Positions 35,441 through 43,432 of a DNA stretch of 64,000 bases are shown in pieces. The stretch lies in NCBI GenBank assembly GCA_030656215.1, contig JAUSOD010000062.1, positions 1 through 64,000 of the forward strand, given 5' to 3'. The stretch comes from Azoarcus sp. (GTDB lineage: Bacteria; Pseudomonadota; Gammaproteobacteria; Burkholderiales; Rhodocyclaceae). Under the pieces are notes generated by a model that was not told where the DNA came from, made no database searches, and saw only the letters and a list, made by a program, of their open reading frames with translations. Within the stretch, counting starts at the first letter, position 1. Each line of letters begins with the position of its first letter. Both the position numbers and the translations under genes were made by a program.

Positions 35441-36523
35441 TCAGAGCTTCTGCGCTGCCATGTACTGGTCGTAGCTACCTTCGGCGATCCCCTGCCACTG
35501 GTAGGCATCGGCCTGGAAGCGCGAGTAGTCTGCGTAGATTTTCTTCCAGTTCGGGTTCTTCTCGTTCAACTCCGCATAGACCTCGCGCGAAGCTTTGAAC
35601 GCGGCGTCCATGACCTCTTTCGGCAGGCGGCTGAGCTTGGCACCCTCGGCGATCAACTGCTTCAGAGCGCCCGGGTTGCGCCCATCGTATCGAGCCTGGA
35701 CGGAGACGTGAGCGTCGGATGCCGCCTGACGCACGATCGACTTGTACTCGCTCGACAGTGCATTAAAGGCCTTGGTGTTTACTTGCAGTGTGAATTGCGT
35801 GCTGCCTTCCCACCAAGCGGGGTAATAGTAGTGCTTGGCGACCTTGTGCAGACCGAGTTTCAGATCGTCGTAGGGGCCGATCCATTCCGCGGCATCAACG
35901 GTACCTTTCTCCAGCGACTGGTAGATTTCGGCCGCCGGGATGTTCTGCGGCACCGCACCGAGTTTTGCGAGCACCCGGCCACCAAAGCCACCGATACGCA
36001 TTTTCAGACCATTCACGTCTGCCAGCGACTTGATTTCCTTGCGATACCAGCCGCCCATCTGTGCGCCCGAATTGCCCATCGGAAAATTGATGATGTTGTA
36101 CTGGGCATAAAACTCGCGCATCAGCTTGAGGCCGTTACCCTCGTACATCCATGCGGTCTGCTGGCGTGAGTTCATTCCGAACGGAATCGCGCAATCGAGC
36201 GCGAAGGCTTCGTCTTTGCCAAAGAAATAATAAGGCGCGGTGTGCGCACACTCGACGGTGTCCTGCTGGATGGCGTCCACCACCCCAAAGGCCGGAACAA
36301 GCTCGCCTGCGGCATGCACGCTCACGGTGAATTTTCCGCCAGTGGCTTCAGACACGTTCTTTGCAAAGGCTTCTGCTCCGCCGTAGAGGGTGTCAAGCGA
36401 CTTCGGAAAACTCGACGCAAGACGCCAGCGAATATTCTGTTGGGCATGGACGATGGCCGGGGCGGAACCAGCGGCAATAACCCCTGCGATCCCTGCGTTT
36501 TTTAAGAATGAGCGACGTTCCAC
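35441..36523 (-). CDS. dctP: TRAP substrate-binding protein, TakP-like, Tat-exported (paralogue 2)
   Basis: 360 aa. Tat signal MERRSFLKNAGIAGVIAAG with the twin Arg, followed by the binding-protein core beginning QQNIRWRLASSFPKSLDT. TakP-like features: AIPFGMNSRQQTAWMYEGNG, GAQMGGWYRKEIKSLAD, MRIGGFGGRVLAKLG, and EWIGPYDDLKLGLHK. It should bind a carboxylate (2-oxoacid-type) in the periplasm and deliver it to DctQM. Very similar over its whole length to the adjacent protein encoded at 36769-37851. Confidence 0.94.
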   Translation of the reverse strand: MERRSFLKNAGIAGVIAAGSAPAIVHAQQNIRWRLASSFPKSLDTLYGGAEAFAKNVSEATGGKFTVSVHAAGELVPAFGVVDAIQQDTVECAHTAPYYFFGKDEAFALDCAIPFGMNSRQQTAWMYEGNGLKLMREFYAQYNIINFPMGNSGAQMGGWYRKEIKSLADVNGLKMRIGGFGGRVLAKLGAVPQNIPAAEIYQSLEKGTVDAAEWIGPYDDLKLGLHKVAKHYYYPAWWEGSTQFTLQVNTKAFNALSSEYKSIVRQAASDAHVSVQARYDGRNPGALKQLIAEGAKLSRLPKEVMDAAFKASREVYAELNEKNPNWKKIYADYSRFQADAYQWQGIAEGSYDQYMAAQKL

Positions 36524-36701
36524 TTTATCTCCTTCGACCTACTGTGGTTGGAATGTCGTGAACAGTACAGCGGTTCGCACCACGTTGAAATTCGCGGGAA
36601 ACCCTAACGGAACGGCTTGATGGAGCATCCACGAGCCAATATTCGGCGCACTGTTGATGATGATGGAATTGGAGCCGTTGGGCGTATGGAGCGTAGTGTT
36701 T

Positions 36702-36745
36702 CGCGGCACCGGAGGCAGGAGCCTGCCCGGTCGATCGGTGCCGCG
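36702..36745 (-). other. Nested stem-loop between the two dctP genes
   Basis: Outer perfect 10-bp stem CGCGGCACCG (36702-36711) / CGGTGCCGCG (36736-36745) encloses a perfect 6-bp hairpin GGCAGG (36714-36719) / CCTGCC (36722-36727). No T-tract. It starts 24 bp after the stop of the first dctP and may protect its mRNA from 3' decay or lower readthrough. The rest of 36524-36768 shows no ORF or promoter I can support. Confidence 0.65.
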
Positions 36746-36768
36746 ACTGGAAGCTGTGCCTCAAAGGC

Positions 36769-37851
36769 TTACAGAGTTCTGGATGCCATGTAGTGGTCGT
36801 AGCTGCCTTCGGCGATCCCCTGCCACTGGTTGGCCGCGGTCTGGAAGCGCGAGTAGTCGGCGTAGATCTTCTTCCAGTTTGGGTTCGTGTCATTGAGTTC
36901 CGCGTACACTTCGCGGGATGCTTTGAACGCTGCATCCATGACGTCCTTCGGCAGGCGCTTGAGCTTGGCGCCCTCGGAAATCAGTTGTTTGAGCGCGGCG
37001 GGGTTACGGGCATCGTAGCGAGCCTGGGTAACGACATGCGAATCCGAAGCTGCCAGGCGGACAATCGCCTTGTACTCATTGGACAAGGCATTGAATGCCT
37101 TTGAGTTGATGTACAGCGTGGTCTGTGCACTGCCTTCCCACCATGCCGGATAGTAGTAGTACGGTGCCACGCGGTACATGCCAAGTTTCAGGTCGTCGTA
37201 GGGGCCGACAAACTCGGCTGCGTCGATCGTGCCTTTTTCCAGCGCCGAGTAGGTCTCGCCCGCTGGAATATTCTGCGAAATCACGCCGAGCTTTGCCAGT
37301 ACGCGACCGCCGAAGCCGCCGATGCGCATCTTCATGCCCTTGAAGTCGGCAACCGATGCGATTTCCTTGCGGTACCAGCCGCCCATCTGAGCACCGGTAT
37401 TGCCCATTGGCAGGCTGATGATGTTGTACGGTGCGTAGAACTCGCGCAGCAGTTTTCCGCCATTGCCCTCGTACATCCAGGCTGTGAGTTGTCGGGAGTT
37501 CATCCCGAACGGAATGGCACAGTCGAATGCAAAGGCTTCGTCCTTGCCAAAGAAATAGTAGGGCGCCGTGTTGGCGCACTCGATGGTGCCCTGCTGCAGC
37601 GCATCAACAATGCCAAATGCCGGTACCAGTTCTCCAGCGGCATGCACGCTTACGGTGAACTTTCCACCGGTTGATTCCGTCACGTTCTTGGCGAAGGTTT
37701 CAGCTGCACCGATCAAGGTGTCCAGCGATTTCGGAAAGCTCGATGCGAGGCGCCAGCGGATATTTTGCTGTGCGTTGACGATGGCAGGTGCGGTGCCGCT
37801 GGCGAGCACGCCCGCGAGGCCGGCACGCTTGAGAAATTTGCGACGTTCCAA
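36769..37851 (-). CDS. dctP: TRAP substrate-binding protein, TakP-like, Tat-exported (paralogue 1)
   Basis: 360 aa from TTG at 37851, chosen because GGGAG sits 6 nt upstream and the resulting N-terminus (M)ERRKFLKRAGLAGVLAS matches the twin-arginine signal and exact length of the neighbouring paralogue. Core: QQNIRWRLASSFPKSLDT, AIPFGMNSRQLTAWMYEGNG, GGWYRKEIASVADFKG and EFVGPYDDLKLGMYR. First gene of the dctP-dctP-dctQ-dctM-phosphatase run, so it is probably the most highly expressed. Differences cluster in surface segments; substrate ranges may differ. Confidence 0.93.
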   Translation of the reverse strand: MERRKFLKRAGLAGVLASGTAPAIVNAQQNIRWRLASSFPKSLDTLIGAAETFAKNVTESTGGKFTVSVHAAGELVPAFGIVDALQQGTIECANTAPYYFFGKDEAFAFDCAIPFGMNSRQLTAWMYEGNGGKLLREFYAPYNIISLPMGNTGAQMGGWYRKEIASVADFKGMKMRIGGFGGRVLAKLGVISQNIPAGETYSALEKGTIDAAEFVGPYDDLKLGMYRVAPYYYYPAWWEGSAQTTLYINSKAFNALSNEYKAIVRLAASDSHVVTQARYDARNPAALKQLISEGAKLKRLPKDVMDAAFKASREVYAELNDTNPNWKKIYADYSRFQTAANQWQGIAEGSYDHYMASRTL

Positions 37852-38125
37852 GATATCTCCCAGTTTTTTGATGGCAGTCCGGGCGTTCAGGCGCCAAATC
37901 CAGGCGAATGGAGCCGGCTCGGGGCCACGGGTGGCTGAAGCAGGTCGAAGATAGTAGCGTAAGCCTTTAGCCTTGCCATGGCCATGGAAGGGCGAATGCC
38001 CCGGGACTGGTGTGCTGGTTGTGATCGCTTTTTGCGCCGGGGTGAACGCCTGGCGCGGGTGTCCTGCCGTGTGGCGACATGCCTGTCCGCTACAAGCGCG
38101 GATGAGGATGCCGCCACAATCTGAC

Positions 38126-38488
38126 TTAGTCGGCCGGCGACTCGGGCAGGTCTTCCGGCACGGATACCGGTGTTCTCCGGTCGGCCAGCTTGGCAAGGGT
38201 GCTATCCACCGAGCGCTTCAGCTTTTGGGCGGCGCCGTCGATCGCCTGATGCACCGAGCCCGCAAGTTCAGTTACAGCGATGGGCTGACGGCCCGCGAGG
38301 CGCGCCTCCATCAGGCAACGCTTGTCATTGTCGCCAGCTTTGTTTCCATTGACGTCGCTGACGTGGATCTCCACGCGCGTGATCTGCTCGCCAAAGCGGC
38401 CCAGTACCCTTTGGACCACTTCTTCGGCGTGTTGGCTCATCGCTTCGTGACCTTCCACGCTTTCGTCGGTATTGAATTGCACTTGCAT
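38126..38488 (-). CDS. HPF/RaiA-family ribosome-associated protein
   Basis: 120 aa. The core follows the S30AE/HPF beta-alpha-beta-beta-beta-alpha order: MQVQFNTDESVEG, VQRVLGRFGEQITRVEIHVSDVNG, KRCLMEARLAGRQPIAV and VHQAIDGAAQKLKRSVDS. Members bind the 30S subunit and hibernate ribosomes in stress. It is a short, diverged form with an acidic tail, separate from the usual rpoN-hpf locus. Stand-alone gene on the minus strand; the 274-bp region before the next gene (37852-38125) contains no other ORF I can support. Confidence 0.75.
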   Translation of the reverse strand: MQVQFNTDESVEGHEAMSQHAEEVVQRVLGRFGEQITRVEIHVSDVNGNKAGDNDKRCLMEARLAGRQPIAVTELAGSVHQAIDGAAQKLKRSVDSTLAKLADRRTPVSVPEDLPESPAD

Positions 38489-38604
38489 GGTGACTCCTCA
38501 TTATTGGTTTGTATGTCGGGGCGTTGAATGCCGGCCAACATCAGTACTGTGACCTGCAGCCGCTGCCCGACGTTCCGCCAGGAGGGTGGATTTTGAGAGA
38601 ACGG

Positions 38605-40044
38605 TCAGCGCAGGAGGTCGAGGCTGAAATGATGTTTGATGAACTGCTGGAATCGGCCAACACCCTCGAGTGCGCTACGCAAGCGTGCCTCCTCCATGGG
38701 GTTGAGTTGATCAAGCGCGATGTAATTCGATGGCTTCTCGCCTGCCTGCACCGCCTGCACATGGCCGCGGAGTCGCATCTGTACAAGAAACTCGAAACTC
38801 TCCTCGGTATCTTCGGCCGCCTCGGCTGAAAGCACTTCTGCCGCCACCAGCGAAGCGATCCGTTCGTGGGTGCCGCCGTTCAGATTTCCGATCTCGAGTG
38901 ACAGCGCCTTGATGCCGTCGGTGATCGCGAAAATGCCGGCTTTCTTGATGTCGATCTTGCCGCGATGCTCGCCACTGCTTTCAGTCTTGATCTTTCCGAA
39001 CCAGCCAAACGGCGGCTTGAATCCCATCATGTTCTGCGCCATACGCATCAGGAAGCCCCGGTTGCCGGCCACATGCTTGAAGACATAGGCTTTCAGCTGC
39101 TGTTCGAGTTGCGCGTCGCCATACAGGGTACGCAGGTCGACGAACATGCTTCCCTTCATGATGTGGTCAGGGGTTGGCGTGTTGAACCAACGATTGATCT
39201 CATCTTTCCACCGGCTTACGGTACCTTGCCAAGCGGCGTTCTTGGCCATGATGCCGCCCGGACAGGCGGGCACGCCGATTGCGATGAGTGAATCGATCAG
39301 CTCGGTGGCGAAGACCTCGAGCTGACTGATCTCGACGGGAGTGAGGTCGTCCGCGTAGATCAGGGCGTTGTCCTGGTCGGTCGACAGGGTCTGTTCGCTG
39401 CGCCCTTCGCTGCCCATCACCACAAACGCGAAACGCTCCGGCAGCTTGGCGAAGCGGTCCTTGCGCAACAGCGCAATCAGGCGCAACACAACCTGGTCGT
39501 TGAGGTTCGCGATCAAGCGGACCATGTCCCGGGTGCGGATACCGGTTCCGCTCAGATGCAGGACCAGCGCCTCTATGCGCTGATGGAGTAGCTTCAGATC
39601 GTCGAGGTTTGTGGCCTTCTCGATGTCCAGTACCAACTGGTGTGGCGAATGTGCCTGAAGCTTGAGAATGTCGGTGTCAGTGATGATGCCGGCAAGGCCG
39701 CCTTTGCCATCCACCACCCCCAGGCGGTGGATGCCCTGTCGCGACATCCGGTACAGGGCCTCATAGAGGAAGTCATCTTCGCCGATCACAGACAGTGGCG
39801 CATTCATGATGTCGCGCACGGACATCGATCGGGGGTCCAGGCCGCGGGCAACGACTTTGTTGCGCAGGTCGCGGTCGGTGAATATTCCAATCGGACTGGC
39901 GCCCTCGGTGACCACCACGCTTGAGATGTTCTTCGCGCGCATGATCTCTACGATGTCGACCAGCGCAGCATCTGCGGTGCAGGTAACGACCTTGCGTTGG
40001 CAAAAATCTCTTACCGGACGGAAAAACTGATTGTCATCGGCCAT
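38605..40044 (-). CDS. CBS-domain / DUF294 nucleotidyltransferase-like protein
   Basis: 479 aa from the ATG at 40044 (GAGCGG upstream). Domains: a pair of CBS motifs (about residues 10-140, with MRAKNISSVVVTEG and MSRQGIHRLGVVDGKGG), then a DUF294 putative nucleotidyltransferase domain (about 165-320) with GSEGRSEQTLSTDQDNALIYAD, a GS-x-GR-x-E/Q-x-D-x-D pattern resembling GlnD uridylyltransferase, and a C-terminal helical domain (about 330-479). Probably senses adenine nucleotides through CBS. Target unknown. It is 500 bp from an HPF-like gene and 170 bp from ubiG; no obvious operon. Confidence 0.88.
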   Translation of the reverse strand: MADDNQFFRPVRDFCQRKVVTCTADAALVDIVEIMRAKNISSVVVTEGASPIGIFTDRDLRNKVVARGLDPRSMSVRDIMNAPLSVIGEDDFLYEALYRMSRQGIHRLGVVDGKGGLAGIITDTDILKLQAHSPHQLVLDIEKATNLDDLKLLHQRIEALVLHLSGTGIRTRDMVRLIANLNDQVVLRLIALLRKDRFAKLPERFAFVVMGSEGRSEQTLSTDQDNALIYADDLTPVEISQLEVFATELIDSLIAIGVPACPGGIMAKNAAWQGTVSRWKDEINRWFNTPTPDHIMKGSMFVDLRTLYGDAQLEQQLKAYVFKHVAGNRGFLMRMAQNMMGFKPPFGWFGKIKTESSGEHRGKIDIKKAGIFAITDGIKALSLEIGNLNGGTHERIASLVAAEVLSAEAAEDTEESFEFLVQMRLRGHVQAVQAGEKPSNYIALDQLNPMEEARLRSALEGVGRFQQFIKHHFSLDLLR

Positions 40045-40140
40045 ATGACACCGCTCATGGTTGGAATCACCTAACGATATCAAAATGGCAAGCGATTCGG
40101 CAGTTGAACTTGAGAATCACGCGATTTTTCGTCATGGAGC

Positions 40141-40172
40141 AAAAAAAGACCAACCGGATGAACGGTTGGTCT
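40141..40172 (-). terminator. Intrinsic terminator after ubiG
   Basis: Stem AGACCAACCG (40147-40156) / CGGTTGGTCT (40163-40172), 6-nt loop; on the minus strand followed by TTTTTT (A-run 40141-40147). Confidence 0.92.
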
Positions 40173-40211
40173 CTGGTCAATAGCGTGGCACGTGGGTGGC
40201 CAGGCCCGCAT

Positions 40212-40919
40212 TCAAGCTTCGCGGCGGGTGTGCATCAGATAGTTTACGTCAGTGTCTCGACCAAGCGAGTAGATCTTGGTCAGCGGGTTGTAGCTCATGC
40301 CGATCAGTTCCTGAGGAGTCAGGCCAGCATTGCGACAATAACGACTGAGCTCGGATGGCTTGATGAATTTTCCATACTCGTGAGTGCCACGCGGCAGCAG
40401 GCTGAGGACATACTCCGCTCCGATGATGGCAAGCACGTATGACTTGAGGTTGCGGTTAAGCGTGGAAAAGAACACATGGCCGCCAGGCTTGACCAGCTTT
40501 GCGCAGGCCGTGATGGTGCTTGCCGGATCGGGCACGTGCTCGAGCATCTCCATGCAGGTGACAACGTCGTATTGCCCGGGGTGCTGCGCAGCAAACTCCT
40601 CGGCGCTCACAAGTTGGTAATCAACTTTCTGGCTGCTCTCGAACAAGTGCAGGCGTGCAACGCCGAGCGCCTTCTCGGACAGATCGATGCCGGTCACTCT
40701 GGCGCCTCGTGCCGCCATGCCCTCGGACAGAATTCCACCGCCGCAGCCGATGTCGAGCACATCCTTTCCAGCAAGGCTGGCGGTGTTGTCGATCCAGTCG
40801 AGGCGGAGGGGGTTGATCTCGTGCAGGGGCTTGAATTCCGACGCGGGATCCCACCACCGGTGGGCAAGGTCGCTGAATTTCTGAAGCTCGGCTGGGTCTG
40901 CGTTGAGCGTGGTCATCAT
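40212..40919 (-). CDS. ubiG: Ubiquinone biosynthesis O-methyltransferase
   Basis: 235 aa. SAM-dependent O-methylation of two hydroxyls of the ubiquinone ring. Motifs: [45 protein letters not shown] and [18 protein letters not shown], the last being a membrane-binding helix of UbiG. Normal length. Separated from the SAH/MTA deaminase gene by an OmpA gene; in pseudomonads and many betaproteobacteria the deaminase and ubiG are directly adjacent. Confidence 0.97.
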   Translation of the reverse strand: MMTTLNADPAELQKFSDLAHRWWDPASEFKPLHEINPLRLDWIDNTASLAGKDVLDIGCGGGILSEGMAARGARVTGIDLSEKALGVARLHLFESSQKVDYQLVSAEEFAAQHPGQYDVVTCMEMLEHVPDPASTITACAKLVKPGGHVFFSTLNRNLKSYVLAIIGAEYVLSLLPRGTHEYGKFIKPSELSRYCRNAGLTPQELIGMSYNPLTKIYSLGRDTDVNYLMHTRREA

Positions 40920-40989
40920 GTTGGCCTGAAACGGACACAGTGTTAAAGACCGAACGCTCGGATAAGCGTTCGACGGCGTGCGTTAAAAG

Positions 40990-41017
40990 AAAAAGCCCCG
41001 CCTAGGCAGGGCTTTTT
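40990..41017 (-). terminator. Intrinsic terminator after the OmpA-family gene
   Basis: AAAAAGCCC (40990-40998) / GGGCTTTTT (41009-41017), with an inner GCC/GGC pair. T-runs flank both strands, so it can act in either direction; it serves the ompA-like gene on the minus strand. Confidence 0.9.
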
Positions 41018-41035
41018 TCCGCAAGCAGTGCCGGA

Positions 41036-41749
41036 TTACTTGGAGCCGATCACTTCGACTTCAACGCGACGATCCGGCTGCAGGCAGGCGATCAGCGCCG
41101 TACGGCCCTTGACGTTGTCGCAGGTGGTGCCGGTCACGGGCTGCTTCTTGCCCTTGCCTTCGGTGTAGATGCGGTTGGCTTCGACGCCCTTGGAGACCAG
41201 ATAGGTCTTCACGGCGGCAGCGCGACGCTCGGACAGCTTCTGGTTGTAGGCATCGGAGCCGAGACGGTCGGTGTGACCAACGGCCAGAATCACTTCCAGC
41301 TTGACTTCCTTGGACTGGGCGGCCAGATCGTCCAGCTTGGCGCGGCCTTCGGGCTTCAGGACAGCCTTGTCGAAGTCAAACAGCGCGTCGGCGGAGAGTT
41401 TGATCTTGTCGGCAGTGGGCTTCGGAGCGGGAGCTGCTGCGGGAGCAGGAGCGGCGGCCATCGGCGCAACGCACTTTTCCTTCGGAACGATGTCACCGTC
41501 GCATTCGCAGCCGGCCGGGAACTGACCAGCCATGGCGGAGGCGGCGGCAGCCGGGCTCCAGTAGCCAGTACGCCAGCACAGGCCGGTACCGCTGCGGGCG
41601 ACGACATTGCGTGAGTCGATCACGTAGGGGATTTCACCCTTGCCGTCGACGACGACATCTTTTGCCTGGGCGAAAGCGCCAGGAGCGGAGAGGCCCATCG
41701 TAGCGATGGCAGCCAGCATGAGCATCTGTTTCTTGATCTGTTTGTTCAT
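41036..41749 (-). CDS. OmpA-family outer membrane protein
   Basis: 237 aa from the ATG at 41749, where GAGGAAACC precedes the start. Signal peptide (KKQMLMLAAIATMGLSAPGAFAQA). The N-terminal part is a short region with Cys residues (GLCWRTGYWS, GCECDGDIVPKEKC) that may form disulfides rather than a full 8-strand barrel, then an Ala/Pro linker and a C-terminal OmpA peptidoglycan-binding domain with TDRLGSDAYNQKLSERRAAAV. Probably an abundant structural lipoprotein-like or periplasmic anchor. Monocistronic: strong terminator follows and a ~100-bp leader precedes. Confidence 0.93.
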   Translation of the reverse strand: MNKQIKKQMLMLAAIATMGLSAPGAFAQAKDVVVDGKGEIPYVIDSRNVVARSGTGLCWRTGYWSPAAAASAMAGQFPAGCECDGDIVPKEKCVAPMAAAPAPAAAPAPKPTADKIKLSADALFDFDKAVLKPEGRAKLDDLAAQSKEVKLEVILAVGHTDRLGSDAYNQKLSERRAAAVKTYLVSKGVEANRIYTEGKGKKQPVTGTTCDNVKGRTALIACLQPDRRVEVEVIGSK

Positions 41750-41850
41750 GGTTTCCTCATGTGTAGGGCGAGAGACTGTTAGTGCCGCTGCAACCGGGCG
41801 AAAACGGTCTTGAATCCGTCTCGCGTGCGTTCGAACGGAATTAATTCTGT

Positions 41851-43170
41851 TCAATTAACGAGTTTAGTGTGCCATAGCGTTGTGATGCCGAGCAATTCTT
41901 TGTCGCTTATTTGCAACAGTACTATACCGTTTCTTACCCGTAGTGCGCCATCAATCCATACGTGCGAGACCTGTTCGCGTCCGCAGACATAGACCAAGTG
42001 CGATACGGGATCGAAGCACGGTGTCATTAGCGGGTCGGAGAGTGACACTGCGCAAAGGTCGGCCCTTTTTCCGACGGTGATCGATCCGATTTCATCATCC
42101 ATGCCCAGTGCGCGCGCGCCACCCAATGTTGCCATATGCAGGGCGAGATGGGCGGGAATGGCGGATGCATCTTGCCCGACCACCTTGGCGAGCAATGCTG
42201 CGTGACGCATCTCCTGGAACAGGTCGAGACGGTTATTGCTTGCCGCACCATCGGTGCCCAGGCCAACGTTGATATTGTGCCCGACCATTTGTGTGAGTGG
42301 TGCAATACCGCTGCCGAGTTTCATGTTCGAGGTGGGGCAATGGGCGACGCTGCAGCCGTGATGCGCAAGCCGTGCCAGATCGGTGTCGTCGAGATGCACC
42401 GCGTGTACCCCGATCAGGCCCGGGCCCAGCAGGCCCAAACGCTCGAGTCGATGAAGCGGGCGGATACCGTGGGCTGCGAGCGAGTCTGCGATTTCGTCTG
42501 CAGTTTCATGTACATGGATATGAATGGGGGCATCCAGTTCTGCTGCGAGGCTGGCGGCGCGCTCGAGGCTGGCGTCGGACAGCGTGTACGGTGCGTGCGG
42601 CGCGATGGAGAAGCCGAGCAAAGGGTGAGCTTGCCATTTGTCGCGGACGGCGAGCCCCTTGCGCAGGCAGTCATCGGCGTCGCGGGCGTAGGAAGTTGGA
42701 AAGTCGAGCATGATCATGCCGACGACTGCCCGCATTCCGGCCTCGTCGAAAGCGGCTGCGGCTGCGTCCGGATAGAAGTACATGTCGTTGCAGGTGGTGA
42801 TCCCGCCGCGCAGCATCTCCCTGGCAGCGAGCAGGGTGCCGTCGTGCACGAAGGACGGGCTGGCGTGCTTGGCCTCGGCAGGCCAGATTGCTTCGTGTAG
42901 CCAGCGCATCAGCGGCAGGTCATCGGCGATGCCCCGTATCAGATTCATGGCCGCGTGGGCGTGCAGATTGACCAGGCCGGGAATCAGGACATGATCCGGC
43001 AGGTCGAAGTTTTCGGTGGCTCGATAGCGGAGGCGCGCATCGGCTTGAGGAAGAATGTCGACGATCCGCCCCGCCTTGATTGCGACGCTGTGATGTTCCA
43101 GCAGCGTGTCCGCCGGCGAAATGGGTAGCAGCCAGCGAGGGTGAATGAGTTGATCGACAGGGTCGCTCAA
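41851..43170 (-). CDS. mtaD: 5-methylthioadenosine/S-adenosylhomocysteine deaminase-type amidohydrolase
   Basis: 439 aa. TRZ/ATZ-class amidohydrolase: first metal motif NLHAHAAMNLIRG, HVHETADEIADS, third His in GVHAVHLDD, and metal Asp in GLGTDGAASNNRLDL. It removes the amino group of the adenine moiety of MTA or SAH (to inosyl forms). Adjacent to ubiG apart from an ompA gene, consistent with clearing SAH made by methyltransferases. An exact substrate among TRZ/ATZ enzymes (e.g. 8-oxoguanine) cannot be excluded. Confidence 0.88.
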   Translation of the reverse strand: MSDPVDQLIHPRWLLPISPADTLLEHHSVAIKAGRIVDILPQADARLRYRATENFDLPDHVLIPGLVNLHAHAAMNLIRGIADDLPLMRWLHEAIWPAEAKHASPSFVHDGTLLAAREMLRGGITTCNDMYFYPDAAAAAFDEAGMRAVVGMIMLDFPTSYARDADDCLRKGLAVRDKWQAHPLLGFSIAPHAPYTLSDASLERAASLAAELDAPIHIHVHETADEIADSLAAHGIRPLHRLERLGLLGPGLIGVHAVHLDDTDLARLAHHGCSVAHCPTSNMKLGSGIAPLTQMVGHNINVGLGTDGAASNNRLDLFQEMRHAALLAKVVGQDASAIPAHLALHMATLGGARALGMDDEIGSITVGKRADLCAVSLSDPLMTPCFDPVSHLVYVCGREQVSHVWIDGALRVRNGIVLLQISDKELLGITTLWHTKLVN

Positions 43171-43432
43171 GACGGGGCTCCGATAACAAGAAACTGCTCA
43201 TGGCGGATTGGGGCGCACGCCGACCTTGAGTAGCAGGGGTGGCGCTTGCCGCCGACGGTATCATTTTCTGGCGAGCGATTTAAGCACACCAGGTGGTGGG
43301 CGAACAGTGTCAATGAACGTACACGTCACTTGAACGTTTTCGCCTGATGATTCTCTATTGCAGGCGATCGTGACACAATCGATCGACGTGTAATGTGCTT
43401 GGGTCGGGTGCGACGCGCGCCAGCAGGATGTC

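Noticed and set aside
36524-36768. Search for a hidden gene between the two dctP genes
   Set aside because: Only the nested stem-loop is convincing; short ORFs lack ribosome sites and coding character.
43201-43260. TGGCGCTTGC resembling a sigma-54 promoter upstream of the kinase
   Set aside because: The spacing between the GG and GC elements is too short for sigma-54.
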